Part shown: one piece after another, positions 5,663 through 13,539 of the stretch | Numbering within the stretch: the first letter of the stretch is position 1 | How the letters are laid out: each line of letters starts with the position of its first letter | Source: a virus | Strand: one strand, 5' to 3' | Length of the DNA stretch: 20,201 nt | IMG/VR virus record: IMGVR_UViG_3300035698_004535 | Span: 1-20,201 of that record | Notes under the pieces: model-generated | What the model was told of the DNA's origin: nothing | What the model saw: only the letters and a program-made list of their open reading frames with translations | The model's database searches: none | Position numbers and translations under genes: made by a program

Positions 5663-5899
5663 ATGAGCAAAGAAAACAAAGCGTGGACAGATTTAATAGA
5701 AGATATAAAAGATCATGTATTATTAAATAACTTTTGCAAAACAGATGATGATATAGATAGAGCGTTTCAACAATTCTTAATTGGATTTTTTAATTATAAT
5801 ATAACAAGAACATTCAGATTTGTCATAGAAGTTCCATCTGTATTAAATAGAGTTAAGCTCCAATTTTGTATAGCATACGGACATTGTTTTAGAGATTAG
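5663..5899 (+). CDS. Hypothetical protein, 78 aa
   Basis: ATG 5663 is preceded by GGAGAG (5648-5653), a usable but slightly distant ribosome-binding site. The protein starts MSKENKAWTDLIEDIKDH and is mostly mixed helix and strand, with aromatic residues near the middle (FLIGFFNYNITRTFRF). It has two Cys and no clear membrane helix or signal peptide. I do not recognise a family. It ends 8 nt before the next gene and lies just before the packaging genes, so it is likely co-transcribed with the exported protein that follows. Confidence 0.5.
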   Translation: MSKENKAWTDLIEDIKDHVLLNNFCKTDDDIDRAFQQFLIGFFNYNITRTFRFVIEVPSVLNRVKLQFCIAYGHCFRD

Positions 5900-5907
5900 G
5901 AGATATT

Positions 5908-6279
5908 ATGGATTTAAAAACTAAAATCAAACTAGATAAAAATTTAATTGCAATAGTAGCTTATATATTAATAATGTTTGTTGCTAATAAAGTTTATGCA
6001 CAACAAAGAATGAAATGGATGCCGCCAGTTCCCGAAACAATAGAAGCAGAATCAGAGCCAGTAACAGTTGAATTATATCCAAAGTCGGAAAAATATATTT
6101 ATTTAGTTGGTACAGTTTATGGGTCACATATATGCGAAAAAGTATCAATGGACGTAACTAACCAATATTTAATATGCGAAACAAAAGACAATGTAACCAA
6201 ATTAATTACTGGCGAGTTTGCACACAAAGAGAGTGTTAGGTATTTCATTATAAAGATAGATAGGAAAGATATATTATAA
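5908..6279 (+). CDS. Exported or membrane-anchored hypothetical protein, 123 aa
   Basis: ATG 5908 follows TTAGGAGATATT. A basic N-terminus (KTKIKLDK) precedes a hydrophobic helix at residues 12-26, and ANKVYA-QQ (26-33) fits a signal peptidase I site after Ala31. The mature part has an acidic/proline segment (PPVPETIEAESEPV) and two Cys about 22 residues apart (C76 and C89 by my count; spacing approximate) that could pair outside the cytoplasm. No known fold is recognised. A secreted small protein among phage accessory genes suggests host-envelope modification, such as superinfection exclusion or lysogenic conversion. That is inference from location and export signal only. Confidence 0.55.
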   Translation: MDLKTKIKLDKNLIAIVAYILIMFVANKVYAQQRMKWMPPVPETIEAESEPVTVELYPKSEKYIYLVGTVYGSHICEKVSMDVTNQYLICETKDNVTKLITGEFAHKESVRYFIIKIDRKDIL

Positions 6280-6332
6280 ATCATATCCAGTTTTATTAAA
6301 CTAGATTATTATTTAGTCGGCATTCAAAATAA

Positions 6333-6361
6333 TTGACAAACCATAATATATAAGGTATATA
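6333..6361 (+). promoter_or_regulatory. Promoter for the packaging genes, possibly leaderless
   Basis: TTGACA (6333-6338), 17-bp spacer, TATATA (6356-6361): a perfect -35 and a 5/6 -10. The predicted start site is about 6368, which is the A of the terS ATG. No Shine-Dalgarno is properly spaced (AAGG ends 12 nt upstream), so the mRNA may be leaderless or nearly so. It shares the block ATAATATATAAG with the promoter at 3277-3304. Confidence 0.55.
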
Positions 6362-6367
6362 TCTTGT

Positions 6368-6805
6368 ATGGCTAATAATGAAAACTTGATACCTTTGAAT
6401 AAACGCTCCAAAGAAGACGCAAAGAAAATTCAAGAGATGGGTGCGAAAGCGGCAAATGAAGCTAAAGTTAAGAAAAAGACTATGAAAGAAGCGTTTCAGA
6501 TGGTGCTTGAAATGCGACCCCCTGATAAGATCACAAATAACAAAGGCGATAAACATTATCAAATAGTCTCAAAAATAAAAGAAATGTTTCCTGACATATC
6601 AGATGTAGAAATAACGAACAGACTTGCACTGGTTTATATGGTATATAGAAAATGTTTGCTTGGAGATATGCGAGCAATTGAAATTTTTAGAGATACGGCA
6701 GGCGAAAAACCAACAGACAAGACTGAAAACAATAGCACAGTAAAATTAAAAATAGATAGGAAAGAAGTTAAGGACTATGCAGATGAGTTGCGTAAAAACC
6801 TATGA
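6368..6805 (+). CDS. terS: Terminase small subunit-like protein, 145 aa
   Basis: The small terminase binds phage DNA and directs the large subunit to cut and package it. The protein starts MANNENLIPLNKRSKEDAKKIQ and continues with GAKAANEAKVKKKTMKEAFQ. This is the 'NLIPLNKR...G..A...R..KKTM' pattern typical of small DNA-packaging proteins next to Mu-like terminases. The middle (DVEITNRLALVYMVYRKCLLGDMRAIEIFRDTAGEKP) matches the usual C-terminal 'GD..A.E..RDT.GEKP' block. Its stop overlaps the terL start (ATGA, 6802-6805), so translation is coupled. Family is assigned from the motif pattern plus position. Confidence 0.75.
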   Translation: MANNENLIPLNKRSKEDAKKIQEMGAKAANEAKVKKKTMKEAFQMVLEMRPPDKITNNKGDKHYQIVSKIKEMFPDISDVEITNRLALVYMVYRKCLLGDMRAIEIFRDTAGEKPTDKTENNSTVKLKIDRKEVKDYADELRKNL

Positions 6806-8304
6806 ATCATGAAGAACTAGACGATTATCTAGACACACCTGAAAATATATTAAAGACACGAATTGCATTATTGAACAGTTTTGATATGTATATTAAGTTC
6901 ATGTTTTTGACTATAAATCAAACCAATATAACAATAAAGCCTTTTCATTTGGAAGTTATCAACAAACTAGAAAGCATTGTATTCCAGACTAATGAAAAAC
7001 GAAACTTGATTTTAAACTTGCCTGTTGGTTCTGGTAAATCTTTAATAGTACAATATTTTATTTCATGGTGTTTCGCTCGAGATATCAATAATGCCTTTGT
7101 TTATGTATCATATTCTAACACCTTAATAAATAAGTTATCCAACGAAACTAAAGACATTGTGCAAAATACCACTTGGCAGTTATTATTCGATTCAAAGTTG
7201 AAAATATCTGAAAAATCTAAAGTGAATTGGTCTTTTGACGGGTCCGTAAACAGAACAGGTTTAACGGCAGGCATTATGGGTGGAGCAATAACAGGACTAG
7301 ACGCAGGCAACCCAAACATTGAAGGTTTTAGTGGTGCATTAATTATAGATGACCCCATAGACGCCTCAAATGTTCGTCACGAGCTCGCAAGGAATGATTG
7401 TGTAGGTTTCTATGAAAACAAGCTTACAACAAGAAGAAGAACACCACAGACACCAACAATATTGATTATGCAAAGACTTCATGTTGATGATTTGACTGGT
7501 TATCTAGCTGAGACTTACAAAGATTATGATATATTGGTAGTGCAAGCATTAAATGAAAATAACACTAGCTTTTGGGCTGAAAGGTTTCCACTTGCAGAGC
7601 TAAACATTATTCGAGACAACACACCTGATAAATATTTTTCACAATACCAACAAAACCCAACAAAGAATGGAGGTAATTTGTTTAAATTAGATTGGTTCAA
7701 GTTCATCGAAGAATTACCTTCAAAATATGAATATACTTTTATTACTTCTGATACAGCGTACAAAGACAAACAACAGAACGATTTTACAGTGTTTGCATAT
7801 TGGGGCGTGATAAGAGTTGAAAACAAAAAGGTATTGATCTTAATTGACATGAAGCGAAGACAAATAAAATCAATAGATATTGAGGGTTGGATAGATCAAT
7901 GGATTAAATCTAAAATAACTTATGGGTTCAGATACACTTGGATTGAAGATAAGGGACATGGTATTTATTTAAATCAAGCTTTCAGGGTAAAAAATTATCA
8001 CATTCCAACAGAAGAAGATATGGCTGAAATGTTACCTAGAGGTGCAGACAAAGTTGAACGAGCCAATAACTCTATACCTTGGATAGATAAAATAATCCAT
8101 AATGTGTATATAAATAACAATATAAGTTGCATAGAAGACTATAAGAAAGAGCTAATAGGCTTTCCTACGGCTAAACATGATGACACAGTAGATGTTACAG
8201 TAGACGCTATCAAGATCGCACTAACAGAGGAGACAATTAATTACGAAGAAGTAAATGAAGAAATGGAAGAAATGAATGACAGAGAGAGCTTGGGGGATTA
8301 TTAA
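6802..8304 (+). CDS. terL: Terminase large subunit (ATPase/nuclease), 500 aa
   Basis: Motor that pumps DNA into the prohead and cuts concatemers. Walker A is LNLPVGSGKS (71-80), Walker B is ALIIDDPID (179-187), and a 'TRR...PTILIMQRLHVDDLTG' coupling motif lies at 210-233. The RNase H-fold nuclease begins with FITSDTAYKD (313-322, D317 as first metal ligand), and the last acidic cluster is in GFPTAKHDDTVD near residues 455-470. Length is normal for Mu gp28-like or headful terminases. It overlaps terS by 4 nt and is followed by a 52-aa ORF and a terminator. Confidence 0.93.
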   Translation: MNHEELDDYLDTPENILKTRIALLNSFDMYIKFMFLTINQTNITIKPFHLEVINKLESIVFQTNEKRNLILNLPVGSGKSLIVQYFISWCFARDINNAFVYVSYSNTLINKLSNETKDIVQNTTWQLLFDSKLKISEKSKVNWSFDGSVNRTGLTAGIMGGAITGLDAGNPNIEGFSGALIIDDPIDASNVRHELARNDCVGFYENKLTTRRRTPQTPTILIMQRLHVDDLTGYLAETYKDYDILVVQALNENNTSFWAERFPLAELNIIRDNTPDKYFSQYQQNPTKNGGNLFKLDWFKFIEELPSKYEYTFITSDTAYKDKQQNDFTVFAYWGVIRVENKKVLILIDMKRRQIKSIDIEGWIDQWIKSKITYGFRYTWIEDKGHGIYLNQAFRVKNYHIPTEEDMAEMLPRGADKVERANNSIPWIDKIIHNVYINNNISCIEDYKKELIGFPTAKHDDTVDVTVDAIKIALTEETINYEEVNEEMEEMNDRESLGDY

Positions 8305-8463
8305 TTGTTGACAAATGAAGAAAAATATGTTAGAGAGTTTATAAATAGAATACTCAAAGAGTATAAAGCAAACAAAGGACACGGAAAAATAGAAATTAAT
8401 ATTCGTAACGGAGATGTTGATAGAATTAATAACAACATTTCACACTTGATAAAAAAAATATAA
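8305..8463 (+). CDS. Small hypothetical protein, 52 aa, TTG start
   Basis: The frame begins at TTG 8305 (or TTG 8308) after TGGGGGAT (8290-8297), directly after the terL stop, and ends TAA 8461-8463. The product is a helix (NEEKYVREFINRILKEY) followed by a Gly-flanked two-strand segment, GKIEINIRNGDVDRI. That layout resembles the very small DUF2292-type proteins, but I am not certain. It fills the gap between terL and the terminator without overlap. Non-ATG starts are also used by neighbours (2547, 13540), so this is plausible. Confidence 0.55.
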   Translation: MLTNEEKYVREFINRILKEYKANKGHGKIEINIRNGDVDRINNNISHLIKKI

Positions 8464-8486
8464 TAAAAATTAAGTAGCGGAAAACT

Positions 8487-8524
8487 GCCCTTAATCTCTT
8501 CACAGAGGTTAGGGGCTTTTTTTT
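8487..8524 (+). terminator. Strong intrinsic terminator between terL unit and portal
   Basis: A 13-bp stem pairs 8487-8499 (GCCCTTAATCTCT) with 8504-8516 (AGAGGTTAGGGGC), with two G-U pairs, a 4-nt loop TCAC and eight T (8517-8524). It points along the + strand and ends only 12 nt before the portal start, which has no convincing promoter of its own. It is the best terminator in the window. Structural genes downstream must depend on read-through, antitermination or an unseen promoter. Confidence 0.88.
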
Positions 8525-8536
8525 GAGGTGGAGCCT

Positions 8537-10813
8537 TTGGGAATATTAAATTTTTTCAGTAAAGAAAAACAAGAGCAAGAACAATCAGTACACTACACAG
8601 TAGAAACATCAACATATCTATCTTCTTACTATGCTGATTCACAACTTAATCCTTATAACATAGATGATCTAGTTCAAAAAAAAGGCTTAGAAGCTTATGA
8701 GCGTATGGAAATAGACGATCAAATCAAAGCTTCATATATGTTGAAAAAGCTTATGATTGTATCTAGGAATTGGGATATAGAGAGTGTTGACACTTCCGAA
8801 AGTTCTAAAGAACAATCAGATTTTATTTATTATTGTCTTACTGACGGACTAAGTGGGGTGTTTAAAGATTTTTTACATGGTATGTTATCAGCATTACAAT
8901 ATGGGTTTTCGATAAGTGAAAAAACTTATAAAATATTTGAGAATGGTAAACATAAAAACAAAATTGGTATAAAGTTTTTAAAAACTAAACCCGCTAGTTC
9001 TTTTGAGTTTGATTTAGATGAGTTCGGAAATATAAGAGATTTGCTCCAACATCAAGAGCAAGAAAGTAAATCATTAGATTTGGAAAAGTTTATTGTTTAT
9101 TCATACAATGCGAAGTTCCTAAATCCTTATGGCAGGAGTGATTTTAGGAGTGCATATCGTAGTTGGTGGTCTAAAGATATAATCATAAAGTTTTGGAATA
9201 TATATCTTGAACGAAATGGAATGCCAACCACAGTTGGAAGATATAAACAAGGAACAGACAAAACAGAAAGAACGAATTTGAAAAACATTTTAAATAAATT
9301 GACTGCCAAATCGGCAATGGTAATACCCGAAGGTTTGGACGTTGAATTTCTTGAAGCCAAGAATGGAAGCATAAACTATGAGAATGCAGTAAAGGCACAC
9401 AACACAATGATATCAAGATCATTTCTATTGCCTGAACTAATTGGATTCACAGATCATGATTCAGGTTCACAATCACTAGGCAAAGAACAGTTTGATATAT
9501 TTTATAAGATATTAGAAGATATTCAAATCAACCTAGAGGATTTAATAAATGAGCGTTTAATTAAAGAGCTGATAAATTATAACTTTCCGAATGTTACTGA
9601 ATACCCTAAGTTTAGATTTTCTCCAATAGATAATAGAGACAAAGGAGTTTTATATAAAGTTTGGTTAGACGCAGTTAAGATTGGTGCTGTATTGACGACT
9701 AAAGATGATGAAGATTATTTAAGAAATGAAATTGGTTTACCTAAACGTAATAAAGAGAATACAGATTTAATGCCTGTTTCAATTCCAAAGGAAGAATCCA
9801 AAGAGCCATTAGAACCTGGAACAGAGCCAGGAGAAAAACCATTAGAACCAGGGAAAAAGCCAACAGAATTAGTGCCGAAATCAAAAGGGAAAGAAGATAA
9901 GTTGTCAGAAAAGTTATTTAGTCGAGATCAGACAGTTTATGAGACAAAAATAAACTTAACTGAAATAGCTAATGATTATGCAGATTTGGGATTAGATTTT
10001 GCCAAAGACCTGAGTGACATATTAGAAGACATTGAAAATTCTATGTTAGTTAAAATTAAAATGAAAAACATTGTTAAGAATAAGAATTTCAGTGCAATAA
10101 ATGATATAACGATCACTACTGCAGAGATGAAAAAGTTGTCTTCTGTATTCTTAAAAAACATGAAGAAAATATATAGACAAGCAGAGCAAACATCGCTTAA
10201 AGATATCAAGAAAAACTTAGATCAAGAATTAATAGAATTGGATTTGACTGGCGATCTATTGCCCGAAGAAGCACTGAATTATATAACTTCTAAGTCTATA
10301 AATATAACTGGCACAGAGGCTAATTTTATTAAAAAAGCAGTTAAGGACATTTTATATAATGGTCTAAGAAATGGCAAGACTGAAAGCATGATAATGTTTG
10401 AGTTGTCAGGATTCTTTGAAGAGTACAAAGTATATCAGACAGTTGCTAATAAATACGGAAGAAAGGTATTGCTTATTGACGAAATAAAAGGGCGAATAAA
10501 TACAATTGTACGAACGAATTTATCAGACGCTTACAATATGGGCAGAGTAGCATCATATAACAATCCAAAAGTCTCCGGGTTTATTGCGGCACTACAATAT
10601 AGTGCAATACTAGATGATAGAACGACAGATTTTTGCAGTTCTTATGATGGTCGTATTTTTGCTAAGAATGACCCAATTTGGGGAAGCATAACCCCCCCAA
10701 ATCATTTTTCTTGTAGGTCAACGACCATAGCAGTATTTAAAGGAGATAAATATAAAACTAATAAAAGCTTAGCAATACAACAACCAGTGCAGTTCGGTGG
10801 TAAATCGAATTAA
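8537..10813 (+). CDS. Portal protein (DUF935/Mu gp29-like) fused to MuF-type head domain, 758 aa
   Basis: The portal forms the ring at the capsid vertex for DNA passage. Residues about 30-390 match the DUF935 portal pattern: MLKKLMIVSRNWDIES, LQYGFSISEKTY, NPYGRSDFRSAYRSWW, LERNGMPTTVGRY and SLGKEQFDIFYK. A Glu/Pro linker with a duplicated block (about residues 418-445; DNA repeat CCATTAGAACC at 9806 and 9839) leads to a helical region. A MuF/SPP1 gp7 minor-head domain then ends the protein: RTNLSDAYNMGR (about 657), DDRTTDFC (about 692), PPNHFSCRS (about 719). I chose TTG 8537 (MGILNFFSK) because GAGGTGGAG (8525-8533) is then a usable ribosome-binding site. GTG 8528 lies within that site and has only the terminator T-run before it. 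Confidence 0.85.
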   Translation: MGILNFFSKEKQEQEQSVHYTVETSTYLSSYYADSQLNPYNIDDLVQKKGLEAYERMEIDDQIKASYMLKKLMIVSRNWDIESVDTSESSKEQSDFIYYCLTDGLSGVFKDFLHGMLSALQYGFSISEKTYKIFENGKHKNKIGIKFLKTKPASSFEFDLDEFGNIRDLLQHQEQESKSLDLEKFIVYSYNAKFLNPYGRSDFRSAYRSWWSKDIIIKFWNIYLERNGMPTTVGRYKQGTDKTERTNLKNILNKLTAKSAMVIPEGLDVEFLEAKNGSINYENAVKAHNTMISRSFLLPELIGFTDHDSGSQSLGKEQFDIFYKILEDIQINLEDLINERLIKELINYNFPNVTEYPKFRFSPIDNRDKGVLYKVWLDAVKIGAVLTTKDDEDYLRNEIGLPKRNKENTDLMPVSIPKEESKEPLEPGTEPGEKPLEPGKKPTELVPKSKGKEDKLSEKLFSRDQTVYETKINLTEIANDYADLGLDFAKDLSDILEDIENSMLVKIKMKNIVKNKNFSAINDITITTAEMKKLSSVFLKNMKKIYRQAEQTSLKDIKKNLDQELIELDLTGDLLPEEALNYITSKSINITGTEANFIKKAVKDILYNGLRNGKTESMIMFELSGFFEEYKVYQTVANKYGRKVLLIDEIKGRINTIVRTNLSDAYNMGRVASYNNPKVSGFIAALQYSAILDDRTTDFCSSYDGRIFAKNDPIWGSITPPNHFSCRSTTIAVFKGDKYKTNKSLAIQQPVQFGGKSN

Positions 10814-10824
10814 AGGAGGATTTG

Positions 10825-12132
10825 ATGTTATTCAAAACAATTAAAGATGCAAAAGATAGTAATTTTTCAACTAACGTCGACGATGTGGACCTATCATTAA
10901 AACAAGTAAATAAATTGGCTAGTATTTATGACACTTTAAAAAAAGATGATAAAGTAGAAGACGCTATTGTTTTTGCAGAAACAAAATTTAAAGAAATATA
11001 TCAAAAAGAAGACAATAAGTGGATAGAAAAAGAAGATCAAATCACAAAATTGAAAGAGACTTATTCAGTTGATAGAAGGCTTATTCTTGCAGTTGGTAAA
11101 TGGAATGGTTTTGAGTTCACAGAAGCAATGATGAATAATGTTGTTGAAGCGTTTAGTGATCTAAACAAATCAAGGGCAGTTCCTTTAAAATTAGGACATT
11201 CTCCAAAACAAAAACTATTGCAGAACGATGGCTACCCAGCCGCTGGTTGGATAAAAAATGTATATAAAGAAGGTAAAAAATTATTTGTTGATATAACAAA
11301 CATTCCCAAAAAAATAAAAGAATATATTGATGACGGAGGTTATAAAGGTGTATCAGTAGAGATACAGAGAAATTGGCGAAATGGAGCTAATAATAAATTA
11401 TATCCATTCGTATTAAAAGCATTATCATTGTTGGGCGAAGATGTTCCAGCAATTGTTGATGGCGGAATAAATCAGTGGGAAAAATTTTATAAAGAAGATG
11501 ATAAAACAAACATTTTAACAATACAATTTTCAGAAGATCAATGGCAAAAGAGATGTTCAGCATCCGACGCCGAAAGAAAAAAAACGGAGGAAGACATGGA
11601 AGAGTTAGAAAAAGTTAAAGAGCAGTTAAGACTAAAAGAAGAAGAGGCTAAAACTTTAAAAGCAAAAGAACTTAAATTATCAGAGGAAAACGATAAATTA
11701 AAAAGTGAGCAATTAATAGAATTAGCTGAAAAAAGGAAACTTGAAACAGAATCTTTTATTTTAACATACTCAGAAGAAAAGAATTTTAAGATTTTACCTT
11801 CACAAACAAGCTATTACAAAGAATTAATAAATTCTCTTGATAGTGATATTGTGATTAAATTTTCAGACAAAGAATCTTTATCGCCTAAAGAAATTTTGGC
11901 AAAGATTTTAGACACAATGCCTAACTTGGTTAAATTTTCAGAAGAAGCAACCAAAGACGGTAAAAAGAAAGATGAAGACGAATTTGAAGGTTTTAAATTT
12001 GATGAAGATTTAGGAACTACAGAAAACGATCAGAAGATATCATTTTTGCAAATCAAATTAGCAGAAGATAAGAAAATCAGTATGGAAGAAGCATTAGAAA
12101 TAGTGACTGACAAATACGCAGATTTAATATAA
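10825..12132 (+). CDS. Prohead protease-scaffold protein (Mu gpI-like), 435 aa
   Basis: Maturation protease that processes the prohead. The segment RRLILAVGKWNGFEFTEAM...RAVPLKLGHSP...YPAAGWIKNVY...LFVDITNIP...GGYKGVSVEI (residues about 84-180) follows the Mu I-type protease pattern. His125 (LGHSP) and Ser177 (KGVSVE) are the likely catalytic pair. Residues from about 258 on are an acidic, Glu/Lys-rich coiled coil expected of a scaffold. ATG 10825 is chosen over the in-frame TTG 10822 because it is better spaced from AAAGGAGGA (10812-10820). An internal in-frame start at 11596 is listed separately. It lies 11 nt after the portal-MuF gene, the usual head order. Confidence 0.8.
   Translation: MLFKTIKDAKDSNFSTNVDDVDLSLKQVNKLASIYDTLKKDDKVEDAIVFAETKFKEIYQKEDNKWIEKEDQITKLKETYSVDRRLILAVGKWNGFEFTEAMMNNVVEAFSDLNKSRAVPLKLGHSPKQKLLQNDGYPAAGWIKNVYKEGKKLFVDITNIPKKIKEYIDDGGYKGVSVEIQRNWRNGANNKLYPFVLKALSLLGEDVPAIVDGGINQWEKFYKEDDKTNILTIQFSEDQWQKRCSASDAERKKTEEDMEELEKVKEQLRLKEEEAKTLKAKELKLSEENDKLKSEQLIELAEKRKLETESFILTYSEEKNFKILPSQTSYYKELINSLDSDIVIKFSDKESLSPKEILAKILDTMPNLVKFSEEATKDGKKKDEDEFEGFKFDEDLGTTENDQKISFLQIKLAEDKKISMEEALEIVTDKYADLI
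11596..12132 (+). CDS. Nested in-frame scaffolding protein, 178 aa
   Basis: ATG 11596 is in frame with the protease (codon 258 from 10825) and is preceded by CGGAGGA (11585-11591), as good as the ribosome-binding sites of whole genes here. The product starts MEELEKVKEQLRLKEEEAKT and is a helical, highly charged coiled coil with an acidic C-terminal part (KKDEDEFEGFKFDEDLG), the character of phage scaffolds. Several phages make scaffold from a start nested in the protease gene (lambda C/Nu3, Mu I/Z). Existence of the start is seen; use of it is inferred. Confidence 0.65.
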   Translation: MEELEKVKEQLRLKEEEAKTLKAKELKLSEENDKLKSEQLIELAEKRKLETESFILTYSEEKNFKILPSQTSYYKELINSLDSDIVIKFSDKESLSPKEILAKILDTMPNLVKFSEEATKDGKKKDEDEFEGFKFDEDLGTTENDQKISFLQIKLAEDKKISMEEALEIVTDKYADLI

Positions 12133-12142
12133 GGAGGAAATT

Positions 12143-12538
12143 ATGACTACACCAAGCGGAGTACAGATGGTCCCATTGGGGCAAATTGGACATTTAACAG
12201 CAGGAGAAGCGTTAAGTTCAACAGATTATAGGTTTGTTAAATCAAGTACATCAGAAGATCATAAAGCATTAGCATGCTCAACAGGTGAAGAAGCAATCGG
12301 AGTTAGAATCAATAGTCCAGCCGATGATTTGCCAGTTGATATTGTGATATTAGGTACAGCAAAATTGACAATCGGTTCAGGCGGTTGCACAGCGGGAGAT
12401 AAATTAAAATCAGATGGTAATGCCGCAGGTGTAACAGCTAGCACAACCGCTGATTATTACTGTGCAAAAGCATTACAAGACGCTTCAGAAGATGACGTTA
12501 TTGAAGTATTATTAGTAAATGGTTTTATTACAACATAA
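12143..12538 (+). CDS. Capsid cement/decoration protein (DUF2190-like), 131 aa
   Basis: ATG 12143 has a perfect ATAAGGAGG site. The protein is a small all-beta protein: HLTAGEALSSTDYRFVKSST, GEEAIGVRINSPADDLPVDIVILGTAKLTIGSGGCTAGDKLKSDGNAAGV, and a closing EDDVIEVLLV strand. This is the layout of DUF2190 and related capsid-stabilising proteins ('G.A...I..GD.v..d..G.a' pattern). It sits between protease-scaffold and major capsid genes, exactly where decoration proteins occur in Mu-like and siphovirus heads. Two Cys (around residues 45 and 77) are present. Likely bound to the outside of the mature capsid. Confidence 0.7.
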   Translation: MTTPSGVQMVPLGQIGHLTAGEALSSTDYRFVKSSTSEDHKALACSTGEEAIGVRINSPADDLPVDIVILGTAKLTIGSGGCTAGDKLKSDGNAAGVTASTTADYYCAKALQDASEDDVIEVLLVNGFITT

Positions 12539-12558
12539 ATTAAAGGAGGAATTTTATA

Positions 12559-13521
12559 ATGATAAAGAAAAAGATATTATTAGCAGATGATATGGGAACG
12601 ATACACGTTTCACAACCATTATCTAATGTAGCGGTTGAGTTTAAACAACCTAAAAATATTTGGAATGAAGTGATGAAACCTGTGCCAGTAGATAAAGAAA
12701 ATGACACCTATTATATATTTGGTGACGAAGATTTCCGATATCATGGCAAGAAAAGAGCTGATGGAGACCCAGCAGTTAGAATATTACCTTTCACAGCTTC
12801 AACAGACACATATGCTTGTATAGAAACAGCATACGATGTTTTACTTACTAAAAGACAGATCAACAAAGCTGACAAAATAGTAATGTTAAAGAATAGATCG
12901 ACAAATAGATTAATGAATATCATTGATAGAGATATTGAAATTGAAGTTGCGGCAGAAGCGTTTGGAGCTAGTAATTATACAGGCATGACAGCGGCACCTT
13001 CAACAAAATGGGATACAAAATTAACAGGTTCGCCTATTTCCGATATTGATACTGCAAAAACATTAGTACAAGCACAAATCGGAATAGACCCAAATGTTAT
13101 AGTTATGGGCAGAGAAGTATACGACCAATTAAAAAGACACGCAGAGTTAAAAGAAATTGTTAAGTACACAAAAACAGCGGCTTTCATAACTCCTGAATTA
13201 ATGGCGTCAATATTTGGTGTTGATAAGGTTGTAGTTGGAGACCAAATTTATATCACTTCAAAACCTGGCCAAACAACAGTGACAAGGTCTTACGTATGGG
13301 GCAAATCATGTGCTTTGTTATATGTTCCACAAGCAAGTGCTATTGATGAACCAGCTTGGGGTTATACATTCATGCACAAGTTGTTTGGTAAATTAACAGC
13401 AAAAGTAAAAAACTATCCTGAACATAAGTTGAATGGTGAAATATTAGAAGCTTCAAGATCATTTGTGCCTAAGGTTACAGGTAAAAAAGCAGGTTACTTA
13501 TATACAACAGTTGTTAATTAA
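12559..13521 (+). CDS. Major capsid protein, 320 aa
   Basis: ATG 12559 follows TAAAGGAGG. Assigned as the HK97-fold major capsid protein from length, position after the decoration gene, and sequence features. These are an early VSQPLSNVAVEFKQ segment, the exposed ADGDPAVRILPFTASTDTYACIETAYDVLLTKRQ (E-loop-like), the spine-helix RSTNRLMNIIDRDIEIEVAAEAFG, then DIDTAKTLVQAQIGIDPNVIVMGREVYDQLKRH, FGVDKVVVGDQIY and a C-terminal strand set ending in KKAGYLYTTVVN. The 'P..iVMG..vy..L..h' stretch is typical of the axial domain in capsid proteins of this group. No catalytic motif. It should be the most abundant virion protein. Confidence 0.85.
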   Translation: MIKKKILLADDMGTIHVSQPLSNVAVEFKQPKNIWNEVMKPVPVDKENDTYYIFGDEDFRYHGKKRADGDPAVRILPFTASTDTYACIETAYDVLLTKRQINKADKIVMLKNRSTNRLMNIIDRDIEIEVAAEAFGASNYTGMTAAPSTKWDTKLTGSPISDIDTAKTLVQAQIGIDPNVIVMGREVYDQLKRHAELKEIVKYTKTAAFITPELMASIFGVDKVVVGDQIYITSKPGQTTVTRSYVWGKSCALLYVPQASAIDEPAWGYTFMHKLFGKLTAKVKNYPEHKLNGEILEASRSFVPKVTGKKAGYLYTTVVN

Positions 13522-13539
13522 TAAAAGGAGGAAAACATT

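Noticed and set aside
6289-6302. AGTTT-TATT-AAACT hairpin as a terminator before terS
   Set aside because: The stem is five mostly A-T pairs and no T-run follows, so it is too weak to call.
8446-8464. TTGATA ... TATAAT as a promoter for portal
   Set aside because: The spacer is only 7 bp, and at 16-18 bp there is no acceptable -35. Only the -10 match is noted in the terminator finding.
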